Shown: positions 1 through 7,197 of the stretch, in pieces
Position numbering within the stretch: the first letter of the stretch is position 1
Layout: each line of letters begins with the position of its first letter
Origin: Magnetococcales bacterium
GTDB taxonomy: Bacteria > Pseudomonadota > Magnetococcia > Magnetococcales > UBA8363
Length of the DNA: 17,696 nt
Direction of reading: 5' to 3'
Assembly (NCBI GenBank): GCA_015232865.1
Contig: JADFYU010000048.1
Location: forward strand, 1 to 17,696
Translations under genes and position numbers: made by a program
The notes under the pieces: generated by a model
Databases searched by the model: none
What the model was told of the DNA's origin: nothing
Seen by the model: only the letters and a program-made list of their open reading frames with translations

Positions 1-2
1 TG

Positions 3-158
3 TTTGGCCTGGAATCTGAAACGATTACACGTTTTGAGGGGGTAATACCCCAAAATATCCCTCAATTGAGGGCAGATCGACAGAGCGATAGCCTTACGAG
101 GGAAGCTACCAAGGCATTTCTGCTGAACTCAGCCAAAATTCTCCAAAACGGTCAGTAG
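3..158 (+). CDS. C-terminal end of a protein, probably a phage tail protein (partial)
   Basis: The frame starting at position 3 is open from the window edge to a TAG at 156-158, giving the last 51 or so residues of a protein whose start lies outside the window. The tail is hydrophilic and looks helical (for example TREATKAFLLNSAKILQNGQ at the end). The other two + frames close within the first 45 bases. It precedes a run of co-directional tail-like genes, so a tail or baseplate protein is the natural guess. The fragment has no motif that identifies it, and a chance open frame of this length is possible. Confidence 0.45.
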   Translation, partial: FGLESETITRFEGVIPQNIPQLRADRQSDSLTREATKAFLLNSAKILQNGQ

Positions 159-208
159 AATCTGCCAGCAGGAGCTCAGTCCGACAGGCTCCTAGTGGTG
201 ACCTGATC

Positions 209-412
209 ATGGCGGTTCATGACGATCGTACACCTAATCGGAACTATCCATTGCCACATCCCGACAACCTGATGGCCGGGGATGTGGGTCGGATTCGGGA
301 AACACTGGGCCAGGTTGATGGTGACATCCAGGTACTGAACGACGATCAAAACACTACCAGCGGTACAGTATCCCGCCACCTTTTCGAAATAGAAATCAAA
401 CTCTGGGAGTAA
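209..412 (+). CDS. Small hypothetical phage tail-region protein (67 aa)
   Basis: This 67-residue soluble protein sits 3 nt upstream of the fibre-repeat gene, in the same direction. It opens with a polar, proline-rich stretch (DRTPNRNYPLPHPDNL) followed by a predicted helix (RIRETLGQVDGDIQVLN). Small proteins with a Pro/Asn-rich N-terminus and a short amphipathic helix often precede fibre genes in tail operons, but I do not recognise a family. The ATG at 209 has only a weak GGTGA-like ribosome site (about 196-200). A longer minus-strand frame overlaps it and is judged a shadow because the short frame fits the operon spacing. Role in the tail is inferred from neighbours only. Confidence 0.6.
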   Translation: MAVHDDRTPNRNYPLPHPDNLMAGDVGRIRETLGQVDGDIQVLNDDQNTTSGTVSRHLFEIEIKLWE

Positions 413-415
413 CCG

Positions 416-1042
416 ATGTCTACATCCCTTGATGCCGCAGTCGCCATATTGCGTGACCGCATGCAGGAACTGGCGGCCAGCGCCACGCCACAAGACCTCT
501 CGTACCTCGGCAAAGCCATTGAGCTGATCGGCGGCCGCACCACGGTTCTGGATCTGCAGATCAGTGCCGAAAATCACCTCGCCGATATCCAGACCGAAGG
601 GACAACCCAGGTCGGCAACGTTACTGCTGAGGGCAATGCCCAAGTGGCCAACGTTTCCGCCGCGGGGGCGACACAGGTCGATACGGTCAACGCCACTGGA
701 GCAACTCAGGTTAGTTCGGTGATCACCACCGGCACTGCCCAGGTTGGCAATGTGGCGGCGGAAGGAACCACACAGGTGGCCGCCGTCCAGGCCGCAGGCG
801 ACGCCTATCCGGATGCCTTTTTCACCGGCGCCTTGGCGGCGGAAAACATCACCTATGACGCCGAGGGGCGCATCACCGCCATCACCGTCGGTCCCCGTAC
901 CATCGACAATGTGGTGTTTAACGCCAACGGCTCCATTGCTTCATTTAGCGAAGAGTTGGTTCTCAACGGCATAACCTACAACCGCAACTACACTTTCACC
1001 TATGATGATCAGGGACGCATCGCGTCCATCGCGGAGGCTTGA
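416..1042 (+). CDS. Phage tail fibre / stalk protein with 11-residue repeats (208 aa)
   Basis: This is probably a structural tail-fibre or stalk protein of the virion. Residues 1-60 form a helical head (a hydrophobic-periodic segment around AVAILRDRMQEL). Residues 61-126 contain six tandem 11-residue repeats with consensus (E/A/T)GxxQVxxVxA. Such hendecad repeats are common in trimeric phage fibre stalks. Residues ~140-208 are beta-rich and hold two YDxxGRIxxI motifs (YDAEGRITAI and YDDQGRIASI), like the YD/RHS-type strands found in surface and fibre proteins. It starts 3 nt after the previous stop and ends 3 nt before the next start, so it is translated within one operon. No enzyme motif is visible. 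The specific fibre role is inferred from repeats and context. Confidence 0.8.
   Translation: MSTSLDAAVAILRDRMQELAASATPQDLSYLGKAIELIGGRTTVLDLQISAENHLADIQTEGTTQVGNVTAEGNAQVANVSAAGATQVDTVNATGATQVSSVITTGTAQVGNVAAEGTTQVAAVQAAGDAYPDAFFTGALAAENITYDAEGRITAITVGPRTIDNVVFNANGSIASFSEELVLNGITYNRNYTFTYDDQGRIASIAEA
596..793 (+). repeat. Six in-frame 33-bp coding repeats (hendecads)
   Basis: Six consecutive 33-bp units encode the 11-residue repeat (x)GxxQVxxVxx. The Gln-Val pair and the Val three positions later are kept in every unit, while the codons differ, so the units are old and selected at the protein level rather than recently copied. Confidence 0.85.
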
Positions 1043-1045
1043 ATC

Positions 1046-2389
1046 GTGGATATATTGACTTTAAACGCTCTGCAACAACATGACCGACATATCGCTCGGG
1101 ATCTTCTCGATCCCTGGAAGAAACCGGCTTTCGCCGTCGTCAGCATGAACTCTTCGTCGTATTGGGGCACGGTGGTCTATAACCACTACCTCCAGGAGAT
1201 GGCCCGGAAAAACTACATGTCCGACACCTACCACCAGGAGACCACCAGCAACGATACCACCGAGTTTTTCAATAATTTCTACGGTTACAGTCGAACTGAC
1301 TCCCAGCCCAGCACCAGTTCAGGCACCTACGGCAATCTCACCTCCCGTTGTGGCCACACCGGCCATATCGGACTCGGGGTAGGACCGGACGGCACCATGA
1401 TTGGTCGGGGACAAAGCGCCGCATCGACCTCGCTGCGTAATGTCGGCGTCTGGGTCAATAATCGCACCAATCGGAATCTGGCTTTGTTCATGGAAAACCA
1501 GTATGCCGCGATCTCCCCTCGTTCGGTGGCCATGGCCTACCGGATGAGCTATGAGGGCAACCACGTCGCCTGGACCAACAACAAGTTCTACAACCAGAAC
1601 GGATTCGGCACCCGCAACAAGTGGGGCATGATCGGCTACAATGAGAAAATCCGCACCCTGGTGATCAACGAAAACCTGGCCGCTAACACAACTATGCGGC
1701 TACACATCTACACCGATGTCGATCCCGTCAATCTCGATTCCGTCGATCGCCGGAATTGGTTCGACAACATCAATGAGGCCAACCATACCACCTTCGACTG
1801 GTCGGCCAATAACGCCGGAAATAACGAGAGCTACTACCGAGGCGTGATCACCCCCTGCGATGACGGTAAGGTTGTTGTGGTCCGTATGGCCCCCAGTTCC
1901 TACGCCATGCTAGATCGCTTCACTCCTGATGGGGCCGGCAGCTACACCAAGGAGTCAACTCACACCCTCTCCACAACAACGGCATATGGGGCAGAACAGG
2001 GCACCCAATACGGTGTTCGGTTCCAAATCTCCAATGATGGCAAATACGTCATCACCTACCAGCCGTACTATTATTACGGGGCCGGAGCTGAAATTTTTCT
2101 GATTCGGGTGGCTGACGGCCAATACGCTTTCTTGCAGCATCAGGATAGCGGACCTGGACGATCATTCGTCCCGATTCGGGAGAGTGGTTTTCTCATTACC
2201 CAGAGTTCCAACTCCGATAGCGGCAACGGCATGTATGCCGCCATGATCGATCCAGCACTCATTTTCCGGGACATCACCGACAAGGGGAACATGTCCTCCA
2301 AAGTGCCGAGCTTCGGGAACCAACTGTTCGACTCTGCATATCACTCCACCAACTATCCGTTCATCGTTCCGATCCTGGGAGGGAATTGA
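1046..2389 (+). CDS. Large phage tail-tip / receptor-binding-like protein (447 aa)
   Basis: This 447-residue protein is rich in Asn, Ser, Thr, Tyr and Gly, with many aromatic beta-strand-like segments and no membrane span. That composition is typical of distal tail-fibre or receptor-binding proteins. It probably acts in host recognition at the virion tip, but I recognise no named family. It starts with GTG at 1046. A strong GGAGG at 1034-1038, 7 nt upstream, and the 3-nt gap to the preceding fibre gene support that start. A short N-terminal helical part (about residues 1-30) may attach to the rest of the fibre. It is followed 3 nt later by a small helical protein. Function is inferred from composition and order. 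Confidence 0.75.
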   Translation: MDILTLNALQQHDRHIARDLLDPWKKPAFAVVSMNSSSYWGTVVYNHYLQEMARKNYMSDTYHQETTSNDTTEFFNNFYGYSRTDSQPSTSSGTYGNLTSRCGHTGHIGLGVGPDGTMIGRGQSAASTSLRNVGVWVNNRTNRNLALFMENQYAAISPRSVAMAYRMSYEGNHVAWTNNKFYNQNGFGTRNKWGMIGYNEKIRTLVINENLAANTTMRLHIYTDVDPVNLDSVDRRNWFDNINEANHTTFDWSANNAGNNESYYRGVITPCDDGKVVVVRMAPSSYAMLDRFTPDGAGSYTKESTHTLSTTTAYGAEQGTQYGVRFQISNDGKYVITYQPYYYYGAGAEIFLIRVADGQYAFLQHQDSGPGRSFVPIRESGFLITQSSNSDSGNGMYAAMIDPALIFRDITDKGNMSSKVPSFGNQLFDSAYHSTNYPFIVPILGGN

Positions 2390-2392
2390 GCC

Positions 2393-2830
2393 ATGATCAT
2401 GAAAATCAGCTTTCCGCACAGCACTGAATGGGGCGTCATCTCAGAGGATGGCGATTATAATCTTCCTGTCGAATCGGATCTTGGCCATCGGTTCCGGTTG
2501 GTGGACGGTGTCGTTGAGGACCGCTACGACGGCGTCACTGATGAAGAGGTCCGGACCATTGACGCACAGGCGGCTGCCGAAAAAGAGTCCGTCGATCTGG
2601 AAGAGGCCCGGCAGGCACTCATCAGCCGCATCAAAACCAAGGCCGCCGAACGGATCGCCGCCACCGACTGGAAGGTCGAGCGGGCACGGGAACGGGATGC
2701 CCTCAACGGCACCACCACCCTCCAGGATGTATACGCTGAGCGGGAATTGATTCGGCAGGCCAGTGATGAGGCGGAGGTGGCGGTGGCAGGGCTGGCAAGC
2801 ATGGAGGCGGTCATCGCGTTCTCCTGGTAA
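2393..2830 (+). CDS. Small tail-associated protein, tail-fibre-assembly-like (145 aa)
   Basis: This is a 145-residue soluble protein. Residues 1-45 are beta-rich and residues ~50-145 are a long charged helical region with an RIKxKAAERIAATDWKVERARERD-like core. A mixed N-terminal part followed by a charged helical Trp-containing segment (TDWKVERARERD) is common in proteins encoded last in phage tail operons and in tail-fibre assembly chaperones, and that is the best guess. The start at 2393 follows the upstream stop by 3 nt and has a GGGAGGG ribosome site about 10 nt upstream. A second in-frame ATG lies at 2399. This is the last clear tail gene before the 761-bp gap. Confidence 0.7.
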   Translation: MIMKISFPHSTEWGVISEDGDYNLPVESDLGHRFRLVDGVVEDRYDGVTDEEVRTIDAQAAAEKESVDLEEARQALISRIKTKAAERIAATDWKVERARERDALNGTTTLQDVYAERELIRQASDEAEVAVAGLASMEAVIAFSW

Positions 2831-2940
2831 TCCAACCATACATCTGAAGGAGGCTCGCTGGGCTCAACCCTCCCAGGGAACCCTGCGGCCTCAACCTCAA
2901 ACGGTGGGCTCGGAACGGGACCGCCGCCGTTTCCCACATC

Positions 2941-3003
2941 ACGATTGATCAGCCCCCCAGCTTCCCTCCCGTGCTCCCGGCGTTTGTATGGATCCCGGTC
3001 TCC
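2941..3003. repeat. Diverged direct repeat, copy A
   Basis: This copy starts acGATTGATCA and ends CCGGTCTCC, and shares with copy B (3281-3344) the blocks GATTGATCA, TCCCTCCC, GCTCCC and CCGGTCTCC in the same order and spacing (offset 340-341 bp). Weaker similarity continues downstream (CATCATA followed by TACCA or TCACCA). Read by eye; the identity has not been computed. Confidence 0.55.
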
Positions 3004-3280
3004 ACCAGCTTTTCCCCCTTCATCATATCTTACCAAGCTCATTCCCACCACCGAATCCAAACTCTCTCTGGGTCGAACCGAGATCAATTCTGGCAATGAC
3101 CTCCAGTGGTTTTCCTCGCCTGCGTTCAGCGGCTCGTCATCATGTCCGGCCAAATCGCTGAGGTCCACACCACGACGCCCTCATGGGCCGCTCCTGGCGC
3201 GGCAAGGTCACCGGCGTGGTCCATGAGGTCATCAGCCCCTGCATCATCACGTACCTGGAAGGTTGTTCGTGTCTCGCACC

Positions 3281-3344
3281 ATGATTGATCAACCTGACGA
3301 CCTCCCTCCCACGCTCCCAGCGCTTCGTCAGATCTCCGGTCTCC
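3281..3344. repeat. Diverged direct repeat, copy B
   Basis: This copy matches copy A (2941-3003) in ordered blocks and ends with the same CCGGTCTCC. A one-base length difference shifts the second half. On the minus strand both copies lie in frames that contain a V(R/S)YD...GDR-like string, which suggests that they are two worn copies of one coding segment. Confidence 0.55.
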
Positions 3345-3413
3345 TTTATCTTGCCGATTGCCATCATAGCTCACCAGAGGTTCCTCCTGCACTTCTCCAA
3401 AGTCATTCAGCAA

Positions 3414-3441
3414 TTGCAAAATCTGCTGACATTGGTATATC
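3414..3441 (+). promoter_or_regulatory. Weak candidate promoter upstream of the STAND gene
   Basis: A TTGCAA -35-like box (3414-3419) and a TATATC -10-like box (3436-3441) are separated by 16 nt in an A/T-rich stretch about 150 nt before the start codon at 3592. Each box matches the sigma-70 consensus at only four of six positions, so this is a guess supported mainly by position. Confidence 0.22.
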
Positions 3442-3591
3442 TTATATTTTTTCCGAAGTATCGGCGCAATACCTTGTTCGAAAAATTGATGCGACATCGG
3501 GACCTCATGAAGCAGGGAAGAGCTTGATCTATTCAACTCGGGACTTTTTAATAGATAAGACCGGTTGATGAGATGGCTTCTAAGGTGAGAA

Positions 3592-6500
3592 ATGCCCAGA
3601 ATCAGCGAAGAAAAAAGAAAAGAGAAGCTGAGACAGGAAGCATTGAAGGCGTACCTGTCCGGCTACGGGGTCGAGGAGTCGCAGCAAGCGGGAGCGGCCG
3701 GGCGGGCGGATAACGAGATCCGCAGCATCACCCTTCCTATAGCCGAAATCCTGTCCCGTTCCGATCAGGGAACGATTGTTGATTTGGGCTGTGGCCAGGG
3801 ACCGCTTCTGAATAGGATTTTATCCCTTGAACAATTCAAGAAGGGGCATGGCTGGTTCTATGTTGGAACCGACTTCACACAGCACCGGGATTTATTTCTC
3901 AAAATGGGCGATGACCTGGGCATGCGCCGCCGGACCGACTTCGTGCCCCTGGATGACTTCAACGCCAATTGGCTTGATGCAGCCACCTTTCCCAGACCCC
4001 ATCTGGTCCTTTGCAGAAACGTATTCCATGAACTGGACATCGAAAAGACTGCCTTTCTGATTAACCACGTTGCTTGGCACCTCCAGGATGGTGAACGGTT
4101 CATCATCCAAGACTTGGCCGTCTTCCCGAAAGCCGAACGGAAAAATGCCTGTTGGACCTATTCCGGGATGCGCACGCTGTTGGAACAGGCTGGATTTGCC
4201 ATCACCACTGGATCTGACGAGGAGTCAGGTAAGGGTAACCGGTGGTTCAATGTCATTGGGACCCGCTCATCACAAGCCGCCAGTTCCCTGGTGACCGTGC
4301 AAAGAAATGTGATCGATTGCCGCACTCGACAATGGACTAAGTGGCGGGAAATCGGGGCGCTGCATCCGGATGACGAGACCTTGCGGGGGCTCATGCTGGC
4401 CAAGGTAGACTTCGATCTGCAGTTCGTTGCCCTGACGTTGCAGTTGTTGGAGATGGATGCCCCGGATGTGACCCCACTGACCCCCGCTCAGGAAAAGGTC
4501 GCGCTCCGGGAAACCTTCTTCAATAGCCTGAAGAACTACCGTGGACTTGAAGATCCGCCCCCCGTCATCGACAAGGTTGCCCACTTCGTGAACAGGTCCC
4601 AGGGACAGAAGCACCTACAAAAGTTCCTGACCGACAATGCCGCAGCTATCACCGTGTACGGCCCCCCTCTGATCGGCAAGTCCGAATTGGTCAAAACTGT
4701 TTTGGCGACCTTTGCTCAATCCCGGACCGTTCTGTTTTTGGACATCAAGGTCACATCAAGTGTATGGAACCTCCTGGAAGACCTTTTCCTGGCCATGGTC
4801 TGCCGGATTCCAAACGAGTTGTTGACGGGGCTCAAACGCCTGAAGTTCAACCATGTGGAGGATCTGCTAAGGTCCTTTTTTGGGCAACTGGGCTCCAGGA
4901 TGATCGTTGTCATCGATCACGGGGAGCGAATGCTTGATCCCAACGGAGTGGTGGTGGATGGAGAAATCCGACAACTCATACACTGCTTGGCTGCATCCGG
5001 CGCCAAGATCATTCTAACGTCGAGAATCGAACCTAGGCTCGATTTTCTACCATCAGAATTCAACTACTTTGACCACTTCTTGGTCAAGCTGCTCCCCAAG
5101 GATGAGCACATCGAGCACATTCTGAAAGTATTTGCTGGATTGGAGCGTTTTCCGGAAGTTCTGATCGAGGCCATCTCCCGGCATCCCGATCTTGCGGTGC
5201 TGGTAGGTTTGGTCTTGAAACAACGGTTGATACAGCATAAGTCCATCGACTTTGAAACTGATGAGGGCCAAGACCTGCTGGAGGAGATCCGCAACAGGCT
5301 GCGTGACAAACTTCTGTCCAGGATTGCAGACGACCATTCCAAAAGGGTAGTTCCGATCTTCGCTTTATTGCGCATTCCCATCCCTCGTCAAATGGTCGTT
5401 GCTCTCACCGATGAAACCAGCGTCCGCCATGCCGAGGTCCAGGGACTGATTTTTCCCGAGAGGGAGCGGGACTATCCGGGGGAGGTAGTCACATGCCTTG
5501 GAGCCTTGAAGGGCATTTCAATATCCGCTGACTCGGTCTTTTCAACTACCGATGATGAAGAAGAGGACAACGACCACGAATCCGAAGTGTCTACCTCCGG
5601 CCAACGGGACGAAACGGCGGTCCTCCACAAACGAATAGCTGCCCAATTCGAACGGATCTACGAAGATGACAAGAACCCAAAATGGTTCCGTGAAACGGTC
5701 TACCATCACCTAAAATCAGGGGATAGAGATTCCTGGCGGCGTCTGGGCAGCGCGTTCCGTTCCGAGTTGATCGGCAACGCATGGTACTGGTTCAAGAAGC
5801 ACCAATATGACGAAGCTCTGGCTGCCTATCAGATGGCAGTTGAATTGGGAGCGCGGGACATTGATGTGGAAACCCAAATCGCCTCATGCTTGATTCGCTC
5901 GAACAAGTTTGAGGAGGGGGTGAGGGAATTTGAGAACATAATACTCAGGTTCCCGCACGACAAAAGGATTAAGGGGTTTTTTATCGATACTCTACTTTTT
6001 GTTCGACAATTCGATTTGGCGTTGCAAAAGCTACAGGAATACAATTGGCAGCCGTCCCAGCATCCACGAAACGCTGTACTGTTTGGCCGTACCTATCTTG
6101 GATTGTTAAAGTATCGGAAAGCTCTGAATGCCTTTAGAATCACTCTACAACACAACCCAAGACCTCGCGATTATCAAAATATTGCCCAAGCCCATCATGG
6201 GCTTGGAGATTCCGAACTGGAAAGGGACATTCTTGAAAAAGGATTGCTCCAGTTTCCTGATCATCCATCCTTGAACTTGGCCTACGGCGCTCTCCTTGAA
6301 CGAGCGAGTGATTTAGATAAAGCCCTTAAAGTACTACGGCGTTTTTATAAATACGATCAGTACAATGCTTGGGGAGTTTTCCCACTGATCCGGGTGCTGC
6401 ACCGTTTGAACCTGGATAGAGAGGCAGCTTCCGTGTGGGGTCACGTAAAGGGAAAACTGCGCCCGATGTTCATGGAAACGCGCATCTGGGGTGAAATCCT

Positions 6501-6840
6501 CGTAAATAAGAATCAATTTGAAGCAGCCATTGACTATGTCTCCAGGTATGGGGAAGGCGATATACACTCCGATGGGTTCATACTGGAATCCTATGTCAAA
6601 TGGGCCCGCCAGGCTGAAGGAGAACAGTCTGTTGAGATTGCCCGGAAAGGATTGACGAGGATTTCCGCCTCTGATCAATTGCCGGGAAACATCCCTTTCC
6701 TGGTTTCCGCCGCAGATCTGGCCTTGCTAGCGCATGACAGGACGATGTTCGACCGATTGCTTGACAGGATGGACGGCATCAACAGAAATCTGGAAGCGAT
6801 TACCCGGTTGCGAAAAGAAGCGGTACTGGCATTCGCCTGA
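3592..6840 (+). CDS. Methyltransferase-STAND NTPase-TPR fusion, candidate anti-phage defence protein (1082 aa)
   Basis: Three modules are visible. Residues ~40-225 look like a class I SAM-dependent methyltransferase: motif I VDLGCGQGP (63-71), an acidic end of strand 2 at VGTDF (91-95), and a motif-IV-like strand LVLCRNVFHELD (138-149). Residues ~330-640 form a P-loop NTPase of STAND type, with Walker A GPPLIGKS (357-364), Walker B MIVVIDH (D442) and a sensor-like IILTSR (473-478). An acidic linker (~650-675) leads to TPR-like helical repeats (~728-990; for example YDEALAAYQMAVEL). STAND proteins use C-terminal repeats to sense a trigger and an N-terminal domain as effector, so the methyltransferase would be the effector, or a degenerate scaffold. 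Start: AAGGTGAG lies just before the ATG. It is a single-gene unit 357 bp upstream of rdrA. Defence function is inferred from architecture and location. No named system with this domain order is known to me. Confidence 0.8.
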   Translation: MPRISEEKRKEKLRQEALKAYLSGYGVEESQQAGAAGRADNEIRSITLPIAEILSRSDQGTIVDLGCGQGPLLNRILSLEQFKKGHGWFYVGTDFTQHRDLFLKMGDDLGMRRRTDFVPLDDFNANWLDAATFPRPHLVLCRNVFHELDIEKTAFLINHVAWHLQDGERFIIQDLAVFPKAERKNACWTYSGMRTLLEQAGFAITTGSDEESGKGNRWFNVIGTRSSQAASSLVTVQRNVIDCRTRQWTKWREIGALHPDDETLRGLMLAKVDFDLQFVALTLQLLEMDAPDVTPLTPAQEKVALRETFFNSLKNYRGLEDPPPVIDKVAHFVNRSQGQKHLQKFLTDNAAAITVYGPPLIGKSELVKTVLATFAQSRTVLFLDIKVTSSVWNLLEDLFLAMVCRIPNELLTGLKRLKFNHVEDLLRSFFGQLGSRMIVVIDHGERMLDPNGVVVDGEIRQLIHCLAASGAKIILTSRIEPRLDFLPSEFNYFDHFLVKLLPKDEHIEHILKVFAGLERFPEVLIEAISRHPDLAVLVGLVLKQRLIQHKSIDFETDEGQDLLEEIRNRLRDKLLSRIADDHSKRVVPIFALLRIPIPRQMVVALTDETSVRHAEVQGLIFPERERDYPGEVVTCLGALKGISISADSVFSTTDDEEEDNDHESEVSTSGQRDETAVLHKRIAAQFERIYEDDKNPKWFRETVYHHLKSGDRDSWRRLGSAFRSELIGNAWYWFKKHQYDEALAAYQMAVELGARDIDVETQIASCLIRSNKFEEGVREFENIILRFPHDKRIKGFFIDTLLFVRQFDLALQKLQEYNWQPSQHPRNAVLFGRTYLGLLKYRKALNAFRITLQHNPRPRDYQNIAQAHHGLGDSELERDILEKGLLQFPDHPSLNLAYGALLERASDLDKALKVLRRFYKYDQYNAWGVFPLIRVLHRLNLDREAASVWGHVKGKLRPMFMETRIWGEILVNKNQFEAAIDYVSRYGEGDIHSDGFILESYVKWARQAEGEQSVEIARKGLTRISASDQLPGNIPFLVSAADLALLAHDRTMFDRLLDRMDGINRNLEAITRLRKEAVLAFA

Positions 6841-6898
6841 TGGCCCAGGCAGAGGCTATACGACTCCGTTTCAAAATCGTACCTTCTTGGCTGGATTG

Positions 6899-6967
6899 GG
6901 TCAGATGAACCATGAAAAAACTGGATCGCCTCCTGGAGGGAGATGCGATTCCAGTTTCGATTTGACC
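6899..6967. repeat. Long imperfect inverted repeat between the STAND gene and rdrA
   Basis: Outer arms GGTCA (6899-6903) and TGACC (6963-6967) enclose a 12-bp stem, AAACTGGATCGC (6918-6929) against GCGATTCCAGTTT (6945-6957) with one bulged base. The loop contains CCTCC followed by GGAGG. There is no T tract after the stem, so it is not a standard intrinsic terminator. It could be an RNA structure, a regulator site or the remains of a small mobile repeat. Confidence 0.5.
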
Positions 6968-7055
6968 AACAGCTAAATCATCAAGCCAAAACTGAATCAA
7001 AGTTCTTGTTGAAACCCGTAGCAAGACAATCTTGGTCCAAGACACCAGCAAAAGT

Positions 7056-7084
7056 TTGCATCAGCCAATCAATCAATTTATGAT
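7056..7084 (+). promoter_or_regulatory. Candidate sigma-70 promoter for the RADAR operon
   Basis: A TATGAT -10 box (7079-7084, five of six consensus bases) lies 17-18 nt after a weak -35-like TTTGCAT (7055-7061) in the A/T-rich gap upstream of rdrA. It would give a 5' leader of roughly 105 nt before the ATG at 7198. A perfect 11-bp palindrome, CTTGGTCCAAG (7031-7041), lies just upstream and could be an operator. Confidence 0.38.
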
Positions 7085-7197
7085 TTATGGCTAACTAAAT
7101 CTCAATGCAGACAATAAAAACAGAAAATTTCAGCGGAAACAATGTCGTGCCAAACAACTTAACTTTCGATAACTAGACAAATCCAGAGGTTGGATAC

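Larger units (their letters stand above)
2831..3591. other. 761-bp region without a convincing gene; degenerate border of the tail operon
   Basis: Several short open frames exist on both strands, but none has good start context, consistent codon use or a recognisable product. Just after the last tail gene are short GC-rich inverted repeats (CTGGG/CCCAG arms at 2858-2862 and 2872-2876; GTGGG/CCCAC arms at 2904-2908 and 2933-2937) without a T tract, so a terminator is possible but unproven. The middle carries a diverged direct repeat (listed separately). From about 3400 the sequence becomes A/T-rich, marking the change from tail module to defence cargo. The region may be the remains of decayed genes. 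Confidence 0.55.

Noticed and set aside
596..793. Regular ~33-bp repeats that could suggest a CRISPR array
   Set aside because: The repeat lies in an open frame, there are no unique spacers, and the conservation is at amino-acid level (GxxQVxxV), so it is a protein repeat.
3126..3568. Open frames of about 100-136 codons on both strands in the gene-poor region
   Set aside because: Competing frames on both strands, low-complexity or unnatural composition, poor start context and no recognisable product.
6912..6965. Mini-ORF of 17 codons (MKKLDRLLEGDAIPVSI) inside the inverted repeat
   Set aside because: Very short, lacks a ribosome site, and coincides with the hairpin; a chance frame cannot be excluded.
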